Positions 54,651 through 64,000 of a stretch of 64,000 bases of DNA are shown here, piece by piece. Position numbers and translations under genes: made by a program. The number at the start of each line of letters is the position of its first letter. Positions within the stretch are counted from its first letter, which is position 1. Source of the DNA: Diphasiastrum complanatum (lineage: Eukaryota > Streptophyta > Lycopodiopsida > Lycopodiales > Lycopodiaceae). Below the pieces are notes generated by a model, which was given only the letters and a program-made list of their open reading frames with translations, was not told where the DNA came from and searched no databases. The DNA is taken from assembly GCA_029204225.1 (NCBI GenBank), contig CM055111.1, positions 29,720,340 to 29,784,339 on the forward strand, given 5' to 3'.

Positions 54651-57083
54651 ATGGAGAGGAGGAGAATTCCTCTCAAGATTCTACATCAAAATGGAAGAAA
54701 AAGAAGATCAAATGTTTCTTTTGTGACAAGAAAGGCCATTATGCCACAAATTGCTTCAAGAAGAAAAACCAATTCAAGCAAGCCAACATCTCCAATGAGA
54801 AAGAGAGTGATGCAAATGAAAGTGATAGAGAACAATCTCTTATGGTATCAAGCTTCTCTTCTTCTCCTTTCAGAATAGATGGTATGTGGTATATTGATAG
54901 TGGATCTAGCTCTCACATGTGTAGCTCCAAAGAATATTTTTCCTATTCCCTTAAAATTTGCATCCTCTAAAGTATTGTCTCTCAATAATGTGCTCTTTGT
55001 TCCAAAGCTCACTAAGAATATTATTAGTGTTGGCCAATTGCTTGATAATGGCCTTGATGTCAAGTTTCATACTGACACTTGTGTAATCAAAAAAGAAGAT
55101 GAGATTATTGCATGTGGATCTTGATTTGGAGGCATCTGCAAATTGGATCCAAGAGAGAGTGCTAGCTCTTGTGATATTGCATATGTGACCAAGCTTTCCA
55201 AAGAAGAATTATGGCATAGAAGATTGGGCCATCCCAACTTCAAATCTATGCACTCTATGGTCAAATAAGCCAAAGCTATTGGTTTGCCAAAGACTCTATC
55301 CAAGGATATCAAACCTTGTGTCAAGCCTTGTGAAGCATGTGCTATTGCAAAGTCATATTAGGATGCCAAATCCAAATATCAAGACTCGTCATCAATTGAG
55401 CTTGTGCACTCGGATGTCCATTTCTCATCATGCAAAAGCAAGGGAGGAGCCACTTGCTTTGTCACCTTTATTGATGACTACACAAGATATACATGGTTGT
55501 ATCTTCTATCTTCCAAAGCTATGGTGTTTGATTGTTTCCTCAAATTCAAAGCTTTTGTTGAAAAGCAATTCACTTTCAAGATCAAAGCTTTGAGATGTGA
55601 TGGTGGTGGAGAGTACATTTCTAACAAGTTTCATGATTTTTGTGAGCAAGAATGAATCAAATAGAATTTTCTTGTGCCTATTCCCCTTCTCAAAATGGGG
55701 TGGTCGAGAGAAAGAATAGAGCTCTACGTAAATGTGCCAAAGCTCTAAGAATTGAAGCATCCTTGCCTGAGCATTTTTGGAGAGAGGCCATCAATTGTGC
55801 CAATTATCTATGCAATAGACTCCCTCATCTTGCTCTTGGAGGAAAGACACCTTATGAGATGTTTCATAAAGAAAAGCCTAAGGTTGATCACCTTAGACTC
55901 TTTAAATGTATTTGATTTGCTCATGTCCCTTTGGAGACTAGGAAGAAGGATGATCCTAGCTCAAGCAAAGGAGTTATGGTTGGATATTCATCTACCAAGA
56001 AGGCTTACAGAGTCTACATACTCTCTACTTGCAAAGTTATTAAAAGTAGAGATGTTATTTTTCATGAAGACCAAAAGATCACCTTGGATGGGGCCGAGAT
56101 CAAAGCATCTCATGATACATCTTCTATTAACTCTAGTGATGACAATCAAGATTTGATGGGGTCGAGGCTTGAGGAGGATCATCCTCATGCATTCACACCA
56201 AAAAGATCCATGAGAGAGAGAGATCCGAGCCCAAGAGGCTCTCATACATTGATAAAGGCAAGCAAGTGGATGCTGAATCCACCAATTATGCATTTTTTTA
56301 TCTCTCATGAAGAGCCAAGTCGTGTCCAAGATGCACTCCATTCAAAGGAGTGGTATGAAGATATGAAGCAAGAGCATGATGCTTTGATTACCAACAACAC
56401 TTGGGAGCTAGTGAATCCACCCACCAACAATCACATTATTGGATGCAAACGGGTGTTTAGAATCAACTACTACAATGATGGTTCTATCAACAAGCTCAAA
56501 GCAAGGCTATGTGCAAAAGGCTATGCTCAAATTCAAGGCCTTGAGTATGAAGACACCTTTTCACCTGTTGCAAAGATGGTGACTATAAGGGATCATCATC
56601 TATTGCTTGCTACTTCAAGTGGAAAATGTTTCAACTTGATGTCTCTAATGCTTATCTTAATGGGTATCTTGAGGAGGAGATACATATGGAGCAACCACAA
56701 GGCTTCATCAAGCAAGGTGAGGAATCCAAGGTTTGCCTACTTTAAAAAAGCTTATATGGGCTCAAGCAAACCCCAGGATCATGGTATGTAAGGCTCAACT
56801 CATTTCTCGTCTCACTTGGATTTGTTCTAAGTGACTATGATCCTTCCATGTACATAAAGTTTTTAATAGTCATCTTGTCATTCTTCTCATCCATGTAGAT
56901 GACGTTATCTTATGTGGAAGTAACATCTCGGTCCAAGCCCTTGCCAACAATCCTATCTTTCATGCAAGGAGAATGCTTATTGAAGTTTCACATCATTTCG
57001 TAAGGAAACTCGAGAGTGCTTTCATCAAGCTTAGATCCAACCTTGGCTTGATTCCAATATCTATTTTATTTTAAAATATATAT

Positions 57084-57097
57084 CTTTTTAGGAGGAG
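57084..57097 (+). other. Polypurine tract of copia O
   Basis: CTTTTTAGGAGGAG directly before TGTGAAAA. Matches copia P and, with small changes, element L. Confidence 0.85.
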
Positions 57098-57806
57098 TGT
57101 GAAAAAATATAGAAAGCTATCTATGTTGAGTTAGGGGGTATGTTGACTTTTTGTGTCAATCCACATGTTAGTGGGTGATTAGGCCAATTTTGGCATTAGA
57201 GGCAATCGAGCAAGTGCACATGTAAAATGATTAGGCCAAAACTAGAGTTTGATGTGGCTCGAGCTAGCTTAGGCTTGCTACAATTGTCATGATGAGATGG
57301 ATGTGTAACACTTCCCTGTGTTGGCATGAGATCTTGTGACCAATCAAAAGAGAGAAATCCACAAAATTGGTCCAATCAAGTTTGAGGGCTCATATGTCAC
57401 CAAGCCAATCAAATTTAGAGGAGGTAAAAAAGAGGTCCAATCACAAATCACTCCTCCCTACCTCGAGTTCCTATTAGTATGTATGATAGATCATTTCTAC
57501 ACTTAGTTTTTTGAGATTATATGAGAACTTTTCTTGGTTTCTCTCTCTACCTGAGAGCTTGTAGTTGGTTTCTCTCTCTTTTTAGAGCAAGGCTTGGCTT
57601 GTTTATACTTAGTTTTTTCATCCACAAGTCTCCCACATGTGTGAATGTACTTTGGTGAATGATTTATGCATGTTGCATTGTACTCTTGCCTTAGATTTGT
57701 AAGATAGATCTTGAAATTCAATCTATAGTTTGATCTTTGTGTAATCACCCACATCTTAGGAGATCAATCACACTTTTGGGGTGTCCCACATGTGTGAAAT
57801 TTAACA
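57098..57806 (+). repeat. 3' LTR of copia O
   Basis: Starts TGTGAAAAAATATAG after the polypurine tract. The right end is taken as the CA at 57806 (ttaaca); an earlier CA at 57790 is possible. It holds two cccacatgtgtgaa motifs (57632 and 57785), also found in the LTR of element L. No 5' partner is in the window. Confidence 0.7.
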
Positions 57807-59276
57807 GAACATTAGTTTGTCTAATAAATCAATTATTAATCAGAATTTATACTAATTGTAAAATATCTTTATGAGTATGTTGATTTTCCATATGCACTTT
57901 TTATGATTTCTTGTGCAGGTAGAAGGTACTTTGTCTGCAAAAATGGATCAATAATCTAGTTCCAAAAAATTTAAGAGAAACCTTTACTTCAAAATAAAAC
58001 GACACGTTGATGTAGAAAATCCTAGGTATGTTCAACAATATCAGTAAAAAAGAATTTTAAACCTTCAAAAAATCTCAAAAAAACAACGTGATTTGAAAGC
58101 TTTGTCATAAACATGTACATGCAAACTTAGACAAACATTTCAATTGTGGTTTTCTTTTAGAGATTGCAATTAAAAACAATTGAAGAAATAATGTATTTTC
58201 ATGCTCCAACTCACAATAACTTCTAGAAACTCATCATAGTAGCTTACCGTTATTGCGTCAAAGCTAGAAAAAATAATACTTGCTGATGTAGAAGATTTTA
58301 TGCTCTCTCAACAAAATAATCGAAGTACTATATGAACCTTAATTTTTCTAGTATATATGATTAATTGATCTCACCTAATTTATAATATTGTGAAAAGTTT
58401 CAAATTTGTTGTCTTCTGTGCATTCTAGTTGTGCTAAGGAAATATATGATATTGTGCTAAGGAAATATATGATATTGTTATAGGTGCATTCTAATTGTGT
58501 TTAGTGGAGTCAAGTGTTATAAAAAGTGTTGGATAATTAGAATTATAATATTCGTCATACAAGTTGAGTTGAAGCCTATTGCTAAATAACTACAATTGAC
58601 ATGTATAGACTCCATGCTAAACATTCTTCATAGTAACTTGTCCCCATAAAGGGGAGGCCATGTTTTTCTTGGTTGTATATGCTAGAAATCATATATTGAT
58701 TATGGACAAAATTTACAAGAAATATGAGTAAAAATGCTATAGGGCCACTAGAGGCCTACAGAGAAGAAGAAAAAAAAACAAGAAACTCTAAAACACCACA
58801 TCACGCAACCAGGCTATTAAATATCATGAGCATGTATAATGTTAACTCTTTGAGCAAAGTTAAGGAGACTGGATATGGGGATGTTTCTAGGCCTTCCCAT
58901 GAAGTTAATTTTGTTCCTTAGTAGCCAAATGCTCCACACCATACACGTCTTGCAAGCCTTCTTTACTATGAAACTCTAGCCTTCTTTACCACAACCATAA
59001 AGTACTATTCATCAACATTTATCTAGACAAGACATTTGATTGTTTGAGTCAGAATTGGACTGTTTGTTTGCTTACAACTCAAAATCTTTTGAAACTAAAT
59101 ATGGTAGGCTTAATAAAGATGGGGGGGCTCCTAAAAAAATGGGTTACATTCAAGCTTTTGCATAACCTTATAGTCAAGCTTTTGTTAAAAGTTTTTCTAT
59201 TAAGCCTAATAATTGAAAAGCATAGCAAAGCTTGGAGTATGTGCAAAGCTTCCTTTGTACTTTTTTGTACTCCAAG
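57807..59276. other. Unassigned AT-rich DNA
   Basis: No gene recognised. It includes a perfect 23-bp tandem duplication at 58431-58476 (gtgctaaggaaatatatg and five more bases). A 65-residue open frame at 58724-58921 has no recognisable content. Confidence 0.5.
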
Positions 59277-59627
59277 GCTTTTGTACCTATGTACTAAATT
59301 AAAATCAAGCTTTAAAAACTTTTGCAAAACATCTTCTTGTAGTCTGCACACTGTCTGTGCAGAGCCCGTTGCACGTGTACGACCACGTGCATGGGCCTAA
59401 CAAAAAACAATCTACAGCTTTCAAAAAAAATTGAAAAACAGTCAAAGCTTTTGTACCTATGTACTTAATTAAAATCAAGCTTTAAAAACCTTTGCAAAAC
59501 TTGTTTTAGCAAATTGTAGTTTGCACATTGCCTGTGCAGAGCCTACTTGCTCGTGTACGGCTACGTGCATGGGCCTAGCAAAAAAAAATTTGTAGCTTTC
59601 ATTTTTTTTGAAAAACAGTCAAACTAG
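59277..59627. repeat. 170-bp tandem duplication
   Basis: Two units begin with gcttttgtacctatgtact at 59277 and 59447. Each contains a gcacgtgtacg or gctcgtgtacg string with acgtgcatgggccta, and ends in gaaaaacagtcaaa. The second unit is slightly longer by small insertions. Confidence 0.85.
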
Positions 59628-60990
59628 ACTATTTTTGAAAACAACTAGTAACCAGCATTTTTTTTGACCATTTTTCTAAATTCAAAACTTGGATGATAGA
59701 AAATCGTAAAAAAAATTTAGCCCTAACTAGCATAAGAGGCTCATTTTCTATCCAAACGATGTCGAAATCGAATGGAACGAAAAACAATGTTTTTCACAAC
59801 AATTCGACCATGCAGATGAGCTTTCCAAACCCACCTTATTTGAATTTTTAGCCAACCAAAATAGAGTTAGAATGATTTCACCTATAATACCAAATGTTAT
59901 AATCCCCATCGTCGAAGCCGACCTACGTAAGGACACAATCATGTGACAATGCTCTAAAAATGCCCATCCATAGAGATACTACCATCTTACCCTCGTGCAA
60001 TGGAGCTATAGACCACCATCAAGCATGCTAAGGTTTCTCCCATGCTACAACGTCTCATACCACTACAACCCTCGCATACCTCCATCTCTTAACAAGATAA
60101 CGTCCTGGCCTAACCACATGGAAGGGCTCTTCATTCTCCAAGTGAGAATGAATGCTAGCTCATGGAGATCCACCTCTATATACATAATATAGGTGGGGCC
60201 CAACATGGTCACATCATCATCAACACACGTTAGTTGTTGTGCGCACCATCGTAGGTCAATAGCTTTGGGCTACTTTGTGCCAATAGAAGATTGACACATG
60301 GCATCCAAATGATCTATAGCTCCAGACCAACATCCTATCTTGTATAATGAGACAATCACCTCAGGTAGGCTATTATGTTCACTTATGAATACGTAACACT
60401 ATGCCCTTGCTAGGAAGCATTGATGACCTATATATATAGAAGAATAGTAACTAGTTTATTAACTGATTTACAATATAAGAAACTGTTATTAAATAATAGT
60501 AGCTTAAACTAATTAAATGAGGTCCATAGAGTGTGGATTGTACTCCAGGCAGCTATGGCTTGAAGGTCCATATTATATAGACATTGGTATACTAATTTTT
60601 GGATTCAGAAGTGGCCTTTTCTCAAATGCAATGATTCAATTAGCCTGGGAAAAGCAAGAGCTGCATTTTGTATAATACCATGAGAATGCAAATTGATTTT
60701 TTTTAAGTTGGCATTTTCATTGACGAGTCATGTTGGGAATCAAAGGTGCGACGTGATAGTTCGTGGTGGGTGAGAGCGGAAAGGGTAGAATTGCATTGGA
60801 GAAAGCTAGTAAATGTGATTAATTTGCAATGAGGCATCGTGAAACTCTTGATTGGCAAGAATTGAGAGAGGGAAACCAATTGTAGGTGAGATCCGGGCAT
60901 TATGCCAAGTTATGCCAGTGAATATGGAAGAATGGCATGGGGCTTCTAGTTCAACTTTTCGGAAGTTAGAACCTACCAAGGTCAAGGACA
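59628..60990. other. Unassigned non-coding DNA
   Basis: No reading frame or repeat that I can assign. The right part (from about 60550) may include the far end of the copia P LTR, but its edge was not found. Confidence 0.4.
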
Positions 60991-60999
60991 CTTGGAGCG

Positions 61000-61271
61000 G
61001 AATCTCAAGTTGAGAATTGACAATGGCAAATCAATTTGATGAGCCAATCAAAAGTTATAACCTTTCTAAAATACAAATGTACAAATGTCCATGCATGTGC
61101 CAATATAAGTTTTAGTTTGCTTTGCGTGTTACATTTGGCAAACTAAACTTTATGCATGTGAAGCGACTCGAGTTTCTACTAGGCCAAATTTGGCTTTTTC
61201 ACATTCTACAACTACATGCATGATGAAAAACTTCATCAAAGTCAAGATAGATGGCTTTTTGATTTTCAACA
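61000..61271 (-). repeat. 3' LTR of copia P, inner part
   Basis: On the minus strand the LTR begins TGTTGAAAATCAAAAAGCC at 61271, directly after the polypurine tract. The outer end was not located, so only the inner part is listed. Confidence 0.6.
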
Positions 61272-61284
61272 CTCCTCCTAAAAA
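61272..61284 (-). other. Polypurine tract of copia P
   Basis: The minus strand reads CTTTTTAGGAGGAG before TGTTGAAAA. It is identical in form to that of copia O. Confidence 0.85.
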
Positions 61285-64000
61285 GTTATTTATTTGACTT
61301 GAACATTGATCTTGGAATAAATCCAAGGTTGGATCTATGCTTTTTAATGAAGGAATTTTTTCTCAAAGGTTTGGTGAGTAGATCGGCAATACATGATGAT
61401 GTGTCAATATGTTCCAGTCCTCCAATGAGCTTCTCTCTCTCAAAATGGTGTGCAACTTCGATGTGCTTGCTGCCGAAATATTATCACACTTGATCATTGG
61501 TAGATCATCTTCCTTGATAGTCTTTAGCTCCAAAAGTAGTCTTTTGATCCATAACACTTCTTTTGTTGTAGTTGTAAGTGCTTTATATTCGGCTTCACAT
61601 GATGAGAGATATGGTATCTTGCTTTTTAGAAAGCCATGATATTAGATTTCCACCAAGATATATAACATATGCACTTGTAGACTTTCGATCCACTTTGTCA
61701 CTAGCAAAATCCGAGTCTGAGTAGCCAATGATGGATAAATCTTCACTCTTGTAGAACAAACCATAATCATAAGTTGAAGATATGTATCTTAGTACCCTTT
61801 TGGCCATTTTCCAATAAGGAACTGTAGGATCTTGCATTGATTGGCTCAATTTATAAACACTAAAACTCAAATTGGGCCTACTTATTGTAAGCCATATTAA
61901 GGAGCCAATAAGACTCTTAAAAAGGGTGATCTCCTTGAAGGATCTTTCATCTCCCTTATTAGGATCTTTTACAACTTGCGCCAGAGGAGTATCAATGTTC
62001 TTACAATCTATCATATTAATTTTTTTCAACATTGAAAGAGCATACTTAGATTGACATATAAAAGCTTGATCATTATGAAAGTCAATCTCTAGGCCTAATA
62101 TGTAGTGGGTTTCTCCAAGATCTTGCATCTTGAACTCACTTCCAAGTGCAACTTACTTTCTTTAACTAAATCGATACAACTTCCACTTAGGGTAATATCA
62201 TCAACATAAACTAGAAGAATGACAATATCACTAGCATAAAACTTTAGATACATGGAAGGATCATAGTCACTAAGGATAAATCCTAGTGAGACAAGGAAAG
62301 AATTGAGTCTAGCATACCAGGATCTTGGTGCTTGCTTAAGTCCATAAAGACTTTTGAATAGCAAGCAAACTTTGGACTCATCTTTGATGAATCCTTGAGG
62401 TTGTTCCATATAAATCTCTTCCTCAAGATCACCATTCAGAAAGGCATTGGAGACATCCAATTGGAACACCTTCCACTTGAAATAGGTAGCAAGAGATATG
62501 ATCATCCTTATTGTCACCATCTTTGCCACGGGTGCAAAGGGTTCTTCATAATCAAGTCCTTGGATTCTAGTAAATCCCTTTGCACATAATCTTGACTTAA
62601 GTTTTTTGATAGTGCCATCTTGATTATACTTGGTTCGAAATACCCATTTGCATCCAATAATGTGCTTGTTGAATGGAGGATCCACAAGCTCCCATGTGTT
62701 ATTGGTGATCAATGCATCATATTCTTGCTTCATTGCTTCAAACCACTCTTTTGAGTTCAATGCATCTTGGACATCCTTTGGCTCTTCATGTGATATGAAA
62801 TATGCATAATTAGTGGAGTCAAGATCCACGTGCTTGCCTTTGTCAACATATGAGAGCCTCTTGGGCTTGGATCTTTCTCTCAAGGATCTTCTAGGTGAAA
62901 AAAATTGAGGCAACTCCTCCTCAAATCTCGACCCCATCTCTTCATGATTGTCTTCAAAAGAGATAATAGGAGATGCTCTTTGAGATGCCTTGATCTCGGC
63001 CTCAGCCAAGTTGAATTTTTGATCCTCAAAAAATGTGACATCTCTACTCTCAATTGTCCTTGAGGTAGGGGGAATAAAGATTCTATATGCCTTCTTGTTG
63101 GATGAATACCCAACCATGATCCCTTTGAGTGAACTTGGATCATCTTTCCTCCTTGTTTTCAAGGGAATATGATCAAAGAAAGTACTTCCAAAAACTCTAA
63201 GGTGATCAACCTTAGGTTTCTTATTGAATAAGATTTCATATGGTGATTTTTCTCAAGACCTTGAAAATGGCTTCTTATGTGATTTGGCTATTACACAAGC
63301 CTCACATGGCTTGATCTCTTTGGAAAGTGATCTTGATAAGCCAATGGCTTTTGCATCTTTGACCATAGAACTCATGGATTTGTTGATTGGAATGTCCCAA
63401 TCTCCTATGCCATGATTCCTCCTTGGAAATATTAGTCATATAAGAAACATCACAAGATTTGCACTTCTTGTGGATTTAACTTGAAAATGCCACCATATCT
63501 AGATTTATGTGCTAGGATCTCATCACCTTTCTTAATAGTACAAGTACAAGTATTGATGTTAAATTTCATATCAAGGCCACTTATAAGGTTCTTTGTGAGT
63601 TTAGGAACAAAAAAAACATTGGAAAGAGATAAAACTTTAGAAGATGCAAGCTTCAAGGGAATACTCCCAATTCCTTCAATAGTACATTCATGATCGTTTA
63701 CTGTGTATATTGATTTCTTAAGAATCAAAATATTTCTTGGAGCAACACATGTGATAAAGCACGACTATCAATATACCATGATCCATCCTTCTTGAAGGGT
63801 GTAGAGGAGAAACTTGACACCATAAGGGATCCTTCTCTTGCAATGGAATCTTCTTCTTTCTCATTGATGATGTTGTTTGAGTTGATTCTTCTTCTTGAAG
63901 CAATTAGTGGCATAATGGCCTTTCTTGCCACAAAAAAAACACTTGATCTTATTCTTCTTGAACTTGGAGGAAGGAGGATGTGGAATCATCTTCTTCTCCA
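61285..64000 (-). pseudogene. Copia P: protease to RNase H, running off the window
   Basis: Minus-strand copia pol of the same family as O. Near 63931-63903 is a zinc-knuckle remnant. The protease site reads YIDSR at 63761-63772, with Arg in place of the catalytic-triad Gly. FVPKLTKNLIS follows near 63590, then CEACVIAKSHKKPFSRS near 63270. Near 63255 the text jumps to the integrase C-terminus (SPYEILFNKKPKVDHLRVFG), so the integrase core is deleted. A 355-residue open stretch (63162-62095) carries the linker and RT, with YVDD at 62197-62208. After a frameshift near 62110, RNase H runs from MQDLGETHYILGLEI to KKQDTISL. The RT is the best preserved of the copia copies here. Confidence 0.9.

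Larger units (their letters stand above)
53977..57097 (+). pseudogene. Copia O: gag to RT, nearly full internal region
   Basis: A gag ATG at 53977 opens MASMGSFLLESSERLTTSNY. Gag continues with SAKDAWDTLKAIYEAKNTSR, a (KT)n repeat from hexamer expansion, and a zinc knuckle CFFCDKKGHYATNC near 54713-54757. The protease reads MWYIDSGSSSHMC (54887-54925). Integrase has [20 protein letters not shown] and YSPSQNGVVERKNR. The post-integrase linker and RT ([37 protein letters not shown]) are open from 55931 to 56791. RT then decays, with VDD near 56897, and RNase H is mostly missing before the polypurine tract. The 5' LTR is absent. It is the same family as copia P. Confidence 0.88.

Noticed and set aside
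54398-54676. Val-Phe repeat frame on the minus strand
   Set aside because: Antisense of the ACAAAG hexamer run in copia O gag.

Overview
This window is plant nuclear DNA from a repeat-rich genome. Almost everything recognisable is LTR retrotransposon in various states of decay (at least eleven Ty1/copia pieces and three Ty3/gypsy pieces), with a hAT transposase relic, a MITE-like element, a LINE reverse-transcriptase scrap, microsatellites and minisatellites. Only one gene looks intact: a plant Sec14-nodulin-type phosphatidylinositol transfer protein at 47.4-49.3 kb on the minus strand, read without any intron. A second non-transposon coding region (10.7-12.0 kb, minus) is an intronless but broken copy of a protein I do not recognise. 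The Met-initiator and Asp tRNA primer sites, the plant-type element classes and the Sec14 architecture say land plant. I cannot name the species.

Layout. 1-2.6 kb: 3' end of a copia element (A) with its LTR. 2.64-7.95 kb: a complete, degraded copia element (C, minus) with two LTRs and a Met primer site, inserted inside the reverse transcriptase of another copia relic (B). 9.1-9.6 kb: a 231-bp tandem duplication. 10.1-12.05 kb: coding-like relics. 12.85-14.4 kb: copia scraps D and E. 14.5-15.6 kb: gypsy scrap F. 15.6-17.8 kb: hAT transposase relic with a MITE-like element beside it. 18.2-28.6 kb: a large gypsy element (G, minus) with a 5' LTR, a tRNA-Asp primer site, gag, protease, RT, RNase H and integrase, followed by a decayed extra reading frame of unknown family. 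Both its leader and the pol/extra-frame gap carry many copies of a GGCGAAGGTT-like motif.

28.7-38.7 kb: rearranged copia piece H, copia I (minus), gypsy J (minus) and copia K (plus). I and K belong to one family and face each other in inverted orientation around J. 39.2-44.56 kb: the youngest element (L), with two 832-bp LTRs about 98 percent identical by eye, a perfect 5-bp target duplication, a Met primer site and a polypurine tract. It has no recognisable protease, integrase, RT or RNase H, so it is a non-autonomous element with an unclassified coding interior. 44.6-47.1 kb: AT-rich sequence with a 21-bp minisatellite. 47.4-49.3 kb: Sec14 gene. 50.3-50.6 kb: 60-bp minisatellite with higher-order structure. 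51.1-57.8 kb: copia pieces M, N and O. 57.8-61.0 kb: unassigned AT-rich DNA. 61.0-64.0 kb: copia P (minus), same family as O and cut by the window end.

How the parts relate. The polypurine tract and LTR start of L match those of O and P, so the O/P family is a plausible source of enzymes for moving L. Many relics end in abrupt internal joins between non-adjacent pol domains, which points to repeated deletion or template switching. The intronless Sec14 gene and the intronless relic at 10.7-12.05 kb are both consistent with RNA-mediated copying of host genes, although no poly(A) remnant or target duplication was found for either.
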